This document shows, one piece after another, positions 51,742-60,650 of a DNA stretch of 64,000 nt. Numbering within the stretch: the first letter of the stretch is position 1; each line of letters starts with the position of its first letter. Under the pieces are notes generated by a model. That model worked only from the letters and a program-made list of their open reading frames with translations, ran no database searches and had not been told where the DNA came from. Position numbers and translations under genes: made by a program. The stretch spans positions 434,001 to 498,000 of the forward strand of contig NZ_FQUD01000003.1 in the NCBI RefSeq assembly GCF_900128945.1, in the 5' to 3' direction. This stretch comes from Chryseobacterium sp. OV279 (GTDB lineage Bacteria > Bacteroidota > Bacteroidia > Flavobacteriales > Weeksellaceae).

Positions 51742-51856
51742 ATTCAAATTGTAATAATCATTATTTAAAGATTTAAGAATTTAAAAATTTAAAGATTAAA
51801 AGATTAAGGAATTAAGAAATTTTGGACTATTGCTTTTGAATAGAATATCCAACAGA

Positions 51857-51968
51857 GGTGGGCTTTAGCCCGCCGCCTTGATCCGGATTAAAAAGGTTAA
51901 AGAATTAAAAATTGTGGCCTTGTCTTCTGTGGGATAAAATATTCAATAGGGGTGGGCTTTAGCCCGCC
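51857..51968. repeat. Two direct copies of a REP-like palindrome
   Basis: GGTGGGCTTTAGCCCGCC occurs at 51857-51874 and 51951-51968 in the same orientation, 94 bp apart. The preceding bases are also similar (AATATCCAACAGA and AATATTCAATAGG). It is distinct from the GTAG-core palindromes at 14.7-15.3 kb. The surrounding 51742-52046 is otherwise AT-rich spacer with no gene. Confidence 0.75.
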
Positions 51969-52046
51969 TTAGAGGTAAGCATAATAGCCAAAACAAAAAG
52001 TCCCGAATCTCATAATCTCTAAATTTCCAATATAAAATAAACAACA

Positions 52047-52559
52047 ATGAATGCAGAAACTAAGCTGAGAAAAGCTGAAATTGAAGACAGAAACGCCATT
52101 TGGGCCATTATCCAACAATCCATTGAAAGAAGAAAACAGGACGGAAGCACCCAATGGCAGAATGGTTATCCTAATATGGGAACGGTAGAAAGTGATATTG
52201 CAAAAGGCTTTGGATATGTGATGACCATAGACGGAGAGATTGCTGTATATGCGGCTTTGATCTTAAATGATGAACCGGCTTACAGCACTATTGAAGGAGC
52301 ATGGCTGAGTGACGGGGAATTCGTTGTTGTACATAGAGTGGCGGTTGATGGAAAATTTGCCGGCCAGGGAATGGTGAAGAAATTATTTGACCATATTGAA
52401 GATTTTACAAAATCCCATGAAATCCAAAGTATAAAAGTAGATACGAATTACGATAATATTGCCATGCTTAAAATCCTTGAAAGCAAGGGTTATTCCTATT
52501 GTGGTGAAGTAGTTTTGGCGGACGGACTGAGAAAGGCTTATGAGAAGATTATAATTTAA
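52047..52559 (+). CDS. GNAT-family N-acetyltransferase
   Basis: 170 aa. GNAT fold: NAIWAIIQQSIERRKQ at the start, a central strand pair, then the acetyl-CoA-binding VVHRVAVDGKFAGQGMVKKL (R/Q-x-x-G-x-G/A equivalent AGQGM) and SIKVDTNYDNIAMLKILESKGYSYCGE. The acceptor is unknown. Transcribed alone, 117 bp before a MarR-type gene. Confidence 0.9.
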   Translation: MNAETKLRKAEIEDRNAIWAIIQQSIERRKQDGSTQWQNGYPNMGTVESDIAKGFGYVMTIDGEIAVYAALILNDEPAYSTIEGAWLSDGEFVVVHRVAVDGKFAGQGMVKKLFDHIEDFTKSHEIQSIKVDTNYDNIAMLKILESKGYSYCGEVVLADGLRKAYEKIII

Positions 52560-52632
52560 GCCAAAAGTTAAATCAACTTTCATTGAATTTTTAAAAGAAG
52601 TTGTATTTATAAACTCTATCATGTTTGTTCGT

Positions 52633-52659
52633 TTAGTTCTGAACTAATTTCTACTTTTG
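52633..52659 (+). promoter_or_regulatory. Operator and -7 box of the RND efflux operon
   Basis: TTAGTTC-T-GAACTAA (52633-52647) is a perfect inverted repeat just upstream of TACTTTTG (52652-52659), an exact -7 box 16 bp before the MarR-type start. A repressor bound here would cover the spacer. TTTG at 52624-52627 is slightly far (24 bp). Confidence 0.7.
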
Positions 52660-52675
52660 TCAAAACTTTTATATT

Positions 52676-53131
52676 ATGCACCAAAGTATAGAAATTGATG
52701 AAAAAATTTTTCAAGATGCCGTAAAGTTTTATGGCACCGTTTTCAACCTACCGCCTTTAGCGTCAAAAATCTATGCCTACCTGCTTTTCGATTACGAGAA
52801 AGTAGGTATTACTTTTGACGAATTTGTCGAAGTGCTTTCTGCAAGCAAGAGCTCTGTTTCCACCAGTATTTCATTACTGCTGAATGCACAGCTCATCATC
52901 GACCACAACAAGATGGATGAACGAAAACGGTATTTTTTCATCAATGATGAATACAAGAAGATCAGATTTGAAAAAATTGTTCAAAAAATGGAGGACGAAC
53001 TCAAACTGCTGGATGACCTAAACAACTTTAAAAAAAATCATGACAATGAATACAACGAACGCGTAGAAGCTTACAAAGCACTCTTATATAAAAACATAGA
53101 AAATATTCAGGAATCTCTTAATAAACTTTAA
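52676..53131 (+). CDS. MarR/GbsR-type regulator of the efflux operon
   Basis: 151 aa. Winged-helix start FYGTVFNLPPLASKIYAYLLFDYEKVGIT, recognition region LSASKSSVSTSISLLLNAQLI, then a long C-terminal coiled-coil helix, as in GbsR-like MarR relatives. It lies one base before the membrane fusion gene and is probably its repressor, binding the palindrome at 52633-52647. Confidence 0.9.
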   Translation: MHQSIEIDEKIFQDAVKFYGTVFNLPPLASKIYAYLLFDYEKVGITFDEFVEVLSASKSSVSTSISLLLNAQLIIDHNKMDERKRYFFINDEYKKIRFEKIVQKMEDELKLLDDLNNFKKNHDNEYNERVEAYKALLYKNIENIQESLNKL

Positions 53132-53132
53132 A

Positions 53133-54320
53133 ATGAATAATAAGCTAGTTATACTTTCTATTGCAGCGTTTTCACTGACGGCCTGCAAAAAAGAAGCTCC
53201 AAAACAGGACGGGCCAAAACCTTATCCTGTGATCAACGTGGAGGCGAAAAATATCGTAGGCTATCAGACATTTCCGGCTACCATCCAGGGAAGGGTTAAC
53301 AATGATGTCCGCGCAAAAATACAGGGATATATCACTCAGGTTTTAGTAGACGAAGGGCAGTATGTTACAAAAGGACAGCCTTTGTTCCGTCTTGAAACCA
53401 ATATCCTTACCGAAAATGCTGCTGCTTCCAAAGCCGGTATCGGTGCAGCCGAATCTACCATTGCAGCAGCACAGGCTTCTGTAAATGCAGCTCAGGTGGA
53501 AGTCAACAAACTGAAACCTCTTGTTCAGAAAAATATCATCAGCAGTGTACAGCTGCAGACCGCTCAGGCTAATCTTGCACAAGCTCAGGCTCAGTTGCAG
53601 CAGGCTACAGCAGCCAAAAGACAGGCGGTTGCCAATTATAAAGGGGTAGAAGCCAATATCGAGTACTCGGTCATTCGTGCGCCTATTTCAGGAGTAATAG
53701 GAAGACTTCCTTTAAAAGTGGGAAGTTTAGTAGGCCCTACAGATCAGACTGCTTTAACGACTATCTCAGATACTTCTGAATTGTATGCTTATTTTTCCAT
53801 GAATGAAAAAGAATATTTTGATTTCCTTGAAAAATCTCCGGGAGCCAGTATGTCAGAGAAGATCAAAAATCTTCCGATGGTTGAGCTTCAGTTGGCCAAT
53901 GGAAGTATCTATTCTGAAAAAGGCAGAATTGAAGCTATTACAGGGCAAATTGATGCAACAACAGGGACCATTCAGTTCAGGGTTGCTTTTGCCAATCCGC
54001 AGAAATTGCTGAGCAATGGGAACAGTGGATCTATCAGACTTCCAAAAACGTATGATAATGTATTGGTCGTTCCGGAAAGCGCAACTTACGAACAGCAGGG
54101 TATCGTTTACGTGTATAAAGTGGATAAAGGAGATACGGCAAGAAATGTGGTGATCAATGTGATCGACAGAATTGACAATATGGCCTTAATAAAAACGGGT
54201 ATCAATAAAGGTGAAATGATTGTTGCTGCAGGGATCGGAGGATTGAAAACAGGAACTGCCGTAAAGCCGAAACCAGTAAAAATGGATAGCCTTGTACAAT
54301 CTATAAAACCGAAATTCTAA
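53133..54320 (+). CDS. RND efflux periplasmic adaptor (membrane fusion lipoprotein)
   Basis: 395 aa. Lipobox TAC (AFSLTACKKE). Barrel-sandwich halves (KIQGYITQVLVDEGQYVTKGQPLFRLE and IRAPISGVIGRLPLKVGSLVG) flank a long hairpin with coiled-coil repeats (NLAQAQAQLQQATAAKRQAV), then beta-barrel and membrane-proximal domains. AcrA/MexA type. One base separates it from the regulator and from the pump gene. Confidence 0.96.
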   Translation: MNNKLVILSIAAFSLTACKKEAPKQDGPKPYPVINVEAKNIVGYQTFPATIQGRVNNDVRAKIQGYITQVLVDEGQYVTKGQPLFRLETNILTENAAASKAGIGAAESTIAAAQASVNAAQVEVNKLKPLVQKNIISSVQLQTAQANLAQAQAQLQQATAAKRQAVANYKGVEANIEYSVIRAPISGVIGRLPLKVGSLVGPTDQTALTTISDTSELYAYFSMNEKEYFDFLEKSPGASMSEKIKNLPMVELQLANGSIYSEKGRIEAITGQIDATTGTIQFRVAFANPQKLLSNGNSGSIRLPKTYDNVLVVPESATYEQQGIVYVYKVDKGDTARNVVINVIDRIDNMALIKTGINKGEMIVAAGIGGLKTGTAVKPKPVKMDSLVQSIKPKF

Positions 54321-54321
54321 A

Positions 54322-57300
54322 ATGATTAAAAATTTTATAAACCGACCGGTTTTATCCACCGTAATCTCAATCTTGATTGTGATTCTCGGGGTTTTGGGGT
54401 TAATTGCCCTGCCAGTCACACAGTATCCGGATATTGCACCGCCCACAGTAAGCGTTTCAGCGAACTATACGGGAGCCAATGCGGAAACTGTTATGAAAAG
54501 TGTTGTAGTACCTCTGGAAGAACAGATCAACGGGGTGGAAGGAATGGATTACATTACTTCCAGTGCCGGAAATGATGGTTCAGCACAAATTCAGGTATTC
54601 TTTAAACAGGGAATTGATCCGGATATTGCCGCGGTAAACGTACAGAACCGTGTGACCAGAGCAACACCCTTACTTCCGAGTGAAGTGACCCGTTCCGGAG
54701 TTGTAACACAGAAACAGCAGACCAGTGCATTGATGTATATGTCTTTCTATTCTGAAAATAAAGACCTGGATGATGTATACCTTCAGAACTTTTTGAATAT
54801 CAATGTTATTCCGAACTTAAAGAGAATTAATGGAGTAGGTGATGCCAACGTTTTCGGGGGTAAAAACTATTCGATGAGAGTTTGGCTTGATCCTTCAAAA
54901 ATGGCAGCTTACGGATTAACTCCGGATGATGTTACGGCTGCAATTAATGAGCAAAGTAGAGAAGCAGCTGCCGGTTCTATCGGGCAAAACAGCGGTAGCT
55001 CTTTTGAATATATCATTAAATATGTCGGTAAATTCAACGAAAAGGAACAATATGACAATATCATCATTAAAGCGCTTCCAAGTGGACAGAATTTAATGCT
55101 GAAAGATGTAGCTAAAGTTGAATTGGCAGGACAGTCCTACACAGGAGTCGGTGAAAACGGAAATAACCCTTCCATCAGTATGGGGATCTTCCAGACGCCG
55201 GGTTCCAATGCCCAGGAAATTATTAAAAACATCAAAACCTATCTGAAATCAGCAGAAGGAAGCTTCCCTGAAGGGGTAAAATATACGTTTAACTTCGATA
55301 CCAACGAATTCCTTGAGGCATCCATTGAAAAGGTAGTTCATACCTTAATTGAAGCCTTTATTCTGGTATTTATCGTAGTGTATATTTTCTTACAGGACTT
55401 CAGATCTACCTTAATTCCGGCCATTGCGGTTCCGGTATCTATTGTGGGTGCATTTTTCTTCCTGAATTTATTCGGATATTCATTAAACCTTTTAACCTTA
55501 TTCGCATTAGTGCTTGCAATTGGTATTGTGGTGGATGACGCGATTGTCGTCGTCGAGGCCGTTCACGCCAAGATGGAACACGGTATTTCCGATGCTAAAA
55601 AAGCAACCGTCGAGGCGATGGATGAAATCACAGGAGCTATTATCTCCATTACTTTGGTGATGGCAGCGGTATTCGTTCCGGTGACGTTTATTACAGGTCC
55701 AACGGGAGTTTTCTACCAGCAGTTTGGTATTACGCTGATCATTGCGATCATTATTTCTGCAATTAATGCATTAACGCTGAGCCCGGTTTTATGTTCATTA
55801 TTCTTAAAACCTCACTCAGAGCATCACTCAGAATATAAAAACTTAAACCTGTTACAGAAGTTTTTCTACAAGTTTAATATTGCTTTCAAAACGGCAACCG
55901 ACCGTTACGGAAGAGGATTTGTGTTCTTATTGAGACATAAATGGGTAACACTGGTCATCTTTGCTGTGACGGCAGGGATCCTTTACTGGGCAAGTGGAAC
56001 TATGAAAAAAGGTTTCGTACCTACAGAAGACAGAGGGATTATCTTTACAGATGTACAGCTTCCTCCGGGAGCTTCTATGGAAAGAACATACAACGCTTTG
56101 AAAACACTTCAGGCTAATGCTTTAAAAGTTCCGGGAGTACAAAACGTAACGATTTCTACCGGTAGAGGTTTCTTATCCGGAAACGGAAGTAACAACGGTC
56201 TTGCCTTTGTGAAGCTGAAACCATTTGACGAAAGGAAAAAAGACGGGCAGACCTCTGAAGATATTACTAAAAAATTATTCGGTATTTCAGGAAAAGTTCC
56301 GGATGCGAAAATCGTATTCTTCCAGCCGCCAAGTGTACCAGGTTTTGGTAACAGTGCCGGTTTTGAAATGGTATTGCTGGACAAATCAGGAGGAGACTAT
56401 GCTGATCTCGACAACAAAACCAACGAGTTCATCGGGAAGCTGATGCAGAGACCTGAGATTGAATTTGCCCAGTCATCATTTAATACAAAATACCCTCAGT
56501 ATCAAATGGACATCAATGTTCCTTTGGCCAAGCAGATGGGTGTTTCTGTAAACACGATTTTAAGTACGATGCAGGGATATATCGGAGGGGTTTACACTGC
56601 CGACTTTACAAAATACGGGAAACAGTTCAGAGTAATGGTTCAGGCACTTCCTGAAAACAGACAGAACATCAATAACTTGAATGAACTGTATGTGAGAACT
56701 GCATCCGGAGTCATGTCACCAATCTCTCAGTTTGTAACGCTGAAAAAAGCATACGGACCACAGTCGGTAAGCCGGTATAACCTGTTTACCTCTGTGAAGA
56801 TTACAGGTGCCAACTCTGCAGGATTCAGTTCAGGGGACGCGATTACAGCGGTACAGGATGTTGCCAAAGAAACTTTAAATCAAAATTACGATGTAGAATT
56901 TACGGGATTAACAAGAGAAGAATTAAATTCAGGATCTCAGACCCTTTTGATCTTTGGATTAAGTTTAATTTTCGTTTACTTTATTCTTTCTGCTCAATAT
57001 GAGAGTTATATCCTTCCGTTGGTTGTGGTCATTTCTCTTCCTCTTGGGGTAATGGGAGCGTATTTCGGACAAAAAATAATGGGCTTGGAAAACAATATCT
57101 ATTTCCAGATTGCTTTGATTATGTTGGTCGGATTGCTCGCGAAAAACGCCATTTTGATCATCGAATTTGCCGTTCAGAGAAGGCATCATGGGGAAACCAT
57201 TGTCATGTCTGCCATCAATGCTGCAAAAGCCAGGTTAAGACCGATTCTGATGACCTCATTTGCGTTCATCTTCGGATTATTGCCATTGGTTCTTGCGAGT

Positions 57301-57468
57301 GGAATTGGAGCGGTAGGTAACCGGTCTATTGCAACAGGTGCGGCGATAGGATTATTAATAGGTACCATTTTAGGACTTTTCGTAATTCCTGTTCTGTATG
57401 TGATTTTCCAGACTTTACAGGAAAAAGTGAAGCCGATTAAAAGAGAAGATATCAATTTAGCAGAATAA
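54322..57468 (+). CDS. RND multidrug efflux pump, HAE1 family
   Basis: 1048 aa, full length for AcrB/MexB-type pumps. Opens FINRPVLSTVISILIVILGVLG. Two docking/pore domains, twelve membrane segments, and the proton-relay aspartates in LAIGIVVDDAIVVVEAVH. The second half begins at RHKWVTLVIFAVTAGILYWA. It exports drugs and other amphiphiles from the periplasm in a tripartite complex with the adaptor and the outer membrane channel encoded beside it. Confidence 0.97.
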   Translation: MIKNFINRPVLSTVISILIVILGVLGLIALPVTQYPDIAPPTVSVSANYTGANAETVMKSVVVPLEEQINGVEGMDYITSSAGNDGSAQIQVFFKQGIDPDIAAVNVQNRVTRATPLLPSEVTRSGVVTQKQQTSALMYMSFYSENKDLDDVYLQNFLNINVIPNLKRINGVGDANVFGGKNYSMRVWLDPSKMAAYGLTPDDVTAAINEQSREAAAGSIGQNSGSSFEYIIKYVGKFNEKEQYDNIIIKALPSGQNLMLKDVAKVELAGQSYTGVGENGNNPSISMGIFQTPGSNAQEIIKNIKTYLKSAEGSFPEGVKYTFNFDTNEFLEASIEKVVHTLIEAFILVFIVVYIFLQDFRSTLIPAIAVPVSIVGAFFFLNLFGYSLNLLTLFALVLAIGIVVDDAIVVVEAVHAKMEHGISDAKKATVEAMDEITGAIISITLVMAAVFVPVTFITGPTGVFYQQFGITLIIAIIISAINALTLSPVLCSLFLKPHSEHHSEYKNLNLLQKFFYKFNIAFKTATDRYGRGFVFLLRHKWVTLVIFAVTAGILYWASGTMKKGFVPTEDRGIIFTDVQLPPGASMERTYNALKTLQANALKVPGVQNVTISTGRGFLSGNGSNNGLAFVKLKPFDERKKDGQTSEDITKKLFGISGKVPDAKIVFFQPPSVPGFGNSAGFEMVLLDKSGGDYADLDNKTNEFIGKLMQRPEIEFAQSSFNTKYPQYQMDINVPLAKQMGVSVNTILSTMQGYIGGVYTADFTKYGKQFRVMVQALPENRQNINNLNELYVRTASGVMSPISQFVTLKKAYGPQSVSRYNLFTSVKITGANSAGFSSGDAITAVQDVAKETLNQNYDVEFTGLTREELNSGSQTLLIFGLSLIFVYFILSAQYESYILPLVVVISLPLGVMGAYFGQKIMGLENNIYFQIALIMLVGLLAKNAILIIEFAVQRRHHGETIVMSAINAAKARLRPILMTSFAFIFGLLPLVLASGIGAVGNRSIATGAAIGLLIGTILGLFVIPVLYVIFQTLQEKVKPIKREDINLAE

Positions 57469-57483
57469 AATTAATTAGAGAAG

Positions 57484-57560
57484 TTAGAAGCTAGATATTA
57501 GAAATTAGTCTAAAATCCTGTCTGGCTTCTAACCTCTAACATCTAATTTCTAATTTTTTA
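57484..57560 (+). terminator. Intra-operon hairpin with T-run before the outer membrane channel gene
   Basis: Arms 57484-57508 and 57529-57553 pair at 20 of 25 positions and are followed by seven bases of T-rich sequence. It sits between the pump and channel genes, so it may be a partial terminator that sets lower expression of the channel. The arms are built of TTAGA-type units and may be a dispersed repeat. Confidence 0.5.
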
Positions 57561-57562
57561 TA

Positions 57563-58978
57563 ATGAAGAGTTTATTAAACATCATAAAAGGAATAACTTT
57601 TTCAGCTGTCATACTGGGAGCCATTACATCATGTATGGCCAGAAAAGACTATGAGAGACCGAAAAACGTTGTAGACGAAAAGCTTTTCCGTACAGATATG
57701 CTTCCTTCGGACAGTGTAAGTGTAGGAACCGTTTCGTGGAAGGAAATTTTTACGGATCCTGTATTGCAGGGACATATTTCCAAAGCTTTGGAAAACAACT
57801 TAGATATCAGGATTGCGCTGCAGAGCATTGGTTCCGCAGAAGCTTACCTGAAGCAGAGTAAAGCGGCCTACCAGCCAACCCTTTCTGTAGGACCGAACTA
57901 TACATTTCAGACGCAGTCTATCAATACACAGTTTGGACAGATCATTGGAGAAAGACGTTATGTCAATCAGTTTGATATTACAGGAACTATCGGATGGGAA
58001 GCAGATCTTTGGGGAAAATTAAAAGCTCAGGAAAAAGCTCAGCTGGCGACGTATTTAGGAACTGTTGCTGCTCATAAAGCGGTTAAGAGTGATCTGGTAG
58101 CTTCTATTGCTTCGGCTTATTACCAGCTTCTGACTTTTGATGCTCAAAAAAGAATCATCAATGAAACCATAGCGGTAAGAGAAAAGAACCTGGAAACTAC
58201 CAAAGCATTAAAAATCTCAGGAAATGTTACTGAAGTAGCGGTACAGCAGAGTGAGGCGCTTGTTTTCAATGCAAAGTCCCTGCTGATCGATATTGAAACG
58301 CAGACTCAGTTGCTTGAAAACACGATGAGCCTTCTTCTTGGAGAACCTTCTCATTCGATTGCAAGATCTACGCTGGAAACACAAAAACTTCCGATTGATC
58401 TTAAATTGGGGTATCCTGCACAGTTACTGGCTAACCGTCCGGACGTGATGAGAGCGGAGTATAGTCTGATGAATGCCTTCGAGCTTACCAAATCAGCAAA
58501 AGCTCAGTTTTATCCTACGTTAAAGCTTACAGGAAGCGGAGGATTGCAGTCGGTGGACCTTGATCATTTGTTCAGTGTGAACTCACTGTTTGCAAATGTG
58601 GTTGCCGGTCTTGCCCAGCCAATTTTAAATAAAAGACAGATCCAGACGAATTACGACGTCAGCCTTGCGAATCAGGAAACGGCTTATCTGAATTTCAGAA
58701 AAACTGTTCTTACAGCCGGAAAAGAAGTTTCAGACGCGATCAGAGTATTTTCAGTTCAGGATTCTTTTATTGAATTAAAACAGAAAGAACTGGATGCCTA
58801 CAAAAAGTCTGTTGACTACTCTCAGGAATTAGTCAACTACGGTATGGCCAACTATCTTGAAGTACTGAATGCAAGTGTGAATTCATTAAACGCAGAGTTG
58901 AATATCTCCAATGCGGAATACAATAAAATGAAAGCTGCCGTAGAGCTGTATCAGGCTCTTGGTGGTGGATGGAAATAA
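57563..58978 (+). CDS. Efflux outer membrane channel lipoprotein (NodT/OprM family)
   Basis: 471 aa. Lipobox TSC (AITSCMARK). TolC-fold protein with repeated helical halves (SAEAYLKQSKAAYQPTLSVG and AYSLMNAFELTKSAKAQFYPTLKL-type segments), including DPVLQGHISKALENNLDIRIAL and LLANRPDVMRAEYSLMNAFE. It completes the tripartite pump. Confidence 0.95.
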   Translation: MKSLLNIIKGITFSAVILGAITSCMARKDYERPKNVVDEKLFRTDMLPSDSVSVGTVSWKEIFTDPVLQGHISKALENNLDIRIALQSIGSAEAYLKQSKAAYQPTLSVGPNYTFQTQSINTQFGQIIGERRYVNQFDITGTIGWEADLWGKLKAQEKAQLATYLGTVAAHKAVKSDLVASIASAYYQLLTFDAQKRIINETIAVREKNLETTKALKISGNVTEVAVQQSEALVFNAKSLLIDIETQTQLLENTMSLLLGEPSHSIARSTLETQKLPIDLKLGYPAQLLANRPDVMRAEYSLMNAFELTKSAKAQFYPTLKLTGSGGLQSVDLDHLFSVNSLFANVVAGLAQPILNKRQIQTNYDVSLANQETAYLNFRKTVLTAGKEVSDAIRVFSVQDSFIELKQKELDAYKKSVDYSQELVNYGMANYLEVLNASVNSLNAELNISNAEYNKMKAAVELYQALGGGWK

Positions 58979-59000
58979 TCATTTTCATTCAATCAGTAAT

Positions 59001-59034
59001 AAAAACGTACGTCAGAAATGATGTGCGTTTTTTT
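59001..59034 (+). terminator. Terminator of the RND efflux operon
   Basis: AAAACGTACGTCA / TGATGTGCGTTTT (two G-T pairs), GAAA loop, then seven T; 22 bp past the channel stop. Confidence 0.85.
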
Positions 59035-59176
59035 ATTGGCTGTATGTTTGTTGGATTAATCGAAAAGACGCACTGAAAATTTATATGACTCTGATCTAAG
59101 GCCAAATTAATAGCCTATGCGTCTTAGCGTTCTCCAGCAATAATTATTTAGTATTAATTTTGAATGCTTTTTTGGT

Positions 59177-59377
59177 AAACGCAAAGTCGCAAATAAAATG
59201 ACTTTGGTTATGCTTTAAGGCTCAAAGATTTTATCTGCGATAAAATTGATGAACACTGTCATTGCGAGGAGTGTAACGACGAAGCAATCTCATCATCTTC
59301 CTTAGCTGAAAATCTTTGATTTTCTTGCGCCTTAAATCTGCGTTTTAATATTGAAATCCTTGCGCCTTTGCGCTTTT
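59177..59377. repeat. Copy B of the palindromic dispersed repeat (~201 bp)
   Basis: AAACGCAAAGTCGCAAA, spacer, TGCTTTAAGGCTCAAAG, hairpin GATTTTATC-tgc-GATAAAATT. Then the core GCGAGGAGTGTAACGACGAA and AGCAATCTCATC, hairpin GAAAATC-ttt-GATTTTC, then CTTGCGCCTTAAA and an inverted outer end. It is the opposite-orientation relative of 19856-20053 with high similarity over its whole length. The rest of the 58979-59507 gap holds the efflux terminator and the next promoter. Confidence 0.75.
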
Positions 59378-59455
59378 CCAACAATAAAAACATCATTATT
59401 AAAGGTCAGTATAATAGTCTATTAAAATTTGAAAACAACAGAATGGATAATTTTA

Positions 59456-59487
59456 TTTGTATATATGTAGTAAACTACGTAGTTTTG
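59456..59487 (+). promoter_or_regulatory. Promoter with overlapping operator of the GNAT-MarR operon
   Basis: TTTG (59456-59459) and TAGTTTTG (59480-59487) are 20 bp apart. AAACTACGTAGTTT (59472-59485), a perfect 14-bp palindrome, overlaps the -7 box, a classic repressor position. The start would be about 14 nt before the ATG at 59508. Confidence 0.75.
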
Positions 59488-59507
59488 TACTGTAAAATAA
59501 ACAAGAC

Positions 59508-60005
59508 ATGAACGTACATATTCAACAACTAGACAATACGTATTCCGATCAGCTTATCGAGATGATTCTAACTATCCAGCAAAAAGAATTTAATGTGCCT
59601 ATTACTATTGAAGACCAACCTGATCTTAAACAGATCGAAAGCTTTTACACGGAAGCAGGTGGAAACTTCTGGGGAGCTTTTATTGACGGAGAGCTTGTGG
59701 GTTCCATAGCATTGGTTAAATTTGATGAAAGGGAAGGAGCAGTCAGAAAAATGTTCGTCAAAAAGGAATTCAGAGGAAAAGAACTGAATATTGCCCAGGA
59801 GCTTCTGGAAGTATTGATTTCTTTCTGCCGTGAAAGTGGAATAGATGCGATCTACCTGGGAACAGTTAATATATTAAAAGCAGCCATCCGTTTTTACGAA
59901 CGAAACCATTTTGTACAGGTGGAAAAAGAAAATCTGCCGGCCCGTTTTCCATTGATGAGTGCGGATAATGTTTTTTATTCTTTAATCATAAACCAGACGG
60001 TATGA
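59508..60005 (+). CDS. GNAT-family N-acetyltransferase
   Basis: 165 aa. GNAT pattern: FWGAFIDGELVGSIALVKF, then AVRKMFVKKEFRGKELNIAQELLEVLI with the acetyl-CoA loop (RGKELN in place of the usual R-G-x-G-x-G) and AIYLGTVNILKAAIRFYERNHF. The substrate is unknown. Its TGA stop overlaps the MarR start (ATGA at 60002-60005), so the two are translated together and share the operator-bearing promoter. Confidence 0.9.
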   Translation: MNVHIQQLDNTYSDQLIEMILTIQQKEFNVPITIEDQPDLKQIESFYTEAGGNFWGAFIDGELVGSIALVKFDEREGAVRKMFVKKEFRGKELNIAQELLEVLISFCRESGIDAIYLGTVNILKAAIRFYERNHFVQVEKENLPARFPLMSADNVFYSLIINQTV

Positions 60006-60481
60006 ATATAATAGATGAATCGGGGATTCTTGCAATTTCCACCAGACTTCAGCGTCTCAGTGAGCAACTTAGAAAAGATGGTGCTTTGATCTATAAATCC
60101 TTTGGAATTGATTTTGAGCCGAAATGGTTTCCTGTCATTTTTACATTGCATCACAAAACCATGCTGAGCGTTGTAGAGATCGCAAACGAAATAGGATACA
60201 CGCATCCTTCAACCATAAGCCTGCTTAAAGAACTCGAAAAACAAAAGCTTATCCAGTCAAAAAAAGACAAACAGGATGAGCGCAGAAGACTGATTGTACT
60301 GTCTCCAAAAGGCATTGAACTGATTGAAAAAATGAAACCCGTTTGGGATTTGGTCTCAAAAGTATTGGGTGAGATTGCCGATAATCAAAATCATCTTCTG
60401 AAGGCTATTGACGAAGCAGAAGCCAAAATTGCTGAGCAGTCTTTTTATCAGAGGGCATTGCAATTAAAGAATTCAAAGTAA
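60002..60481 (+). CDS. MarR-family transcriptional regulator
   Basis: 159 aa. Winged helix with VVEIANEIGYTHPSTISLLKELEKQKLIQ, the wing KKDKQDERRRLIVLSPKG, and a C-terminal dimerising helix. Distinct in sequence from the beta-oxidation MarR. Overlap with the GNAT gene and a palindrome on the shared promoter point to autorepression. Confidence 0.92.
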   Translation: MNIIDESGILAISTRLQRLSEQLRKDGALIYKSFGIDFEPKWFPVIFTLHHKTMLSVVEIANEIGYTHPSTISLLKELEKQKLIQSKKDKQDERRRLIVLSPKGIELIEKMKPVWDLVSKVLGEIADNQNHLLKAIDEAEAKIAEQSFYQRALQLKNSK

Positions 60482-60601
60482 ATATATTGATTGCCAGTTA
60501 TTTGTTGATAATACAATTGCGAAATTTCTTATGAATCTCTTTAAATCGTTAGTAGTAAAGGAAAGTTTACTGTAAAATTTGAGAAAAAAAGTGAGAAAAT
60601 A

Positions 60602-60632
60602 TTTGGATATGCGGTTTAAATACTTACTTTTG
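60602..60632 (+). promoter_or_regulatory. Promoter of the tRNA-Ala gene
   Basis: TTTG (60602-60605) and TACTTTTG (60625-60632) are 19 bp apart, a textbook Bacteroidetes promoter, ending 18 bp before the mature tRNA 5' end. Confidence 0.85.
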
Positions 60633-60650
60633 TATCGCTTTAAACAAGTA

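Noticed and set aside
51760..51840. Repeated TTTAAAAATTTAAAGATTAAAAGATTAAG-type sequence as a CRISPR or tandem repeat array
   Set aside because: Units are short, irregular and low-complexity; no spacers of constant length and no cas genes in the window.
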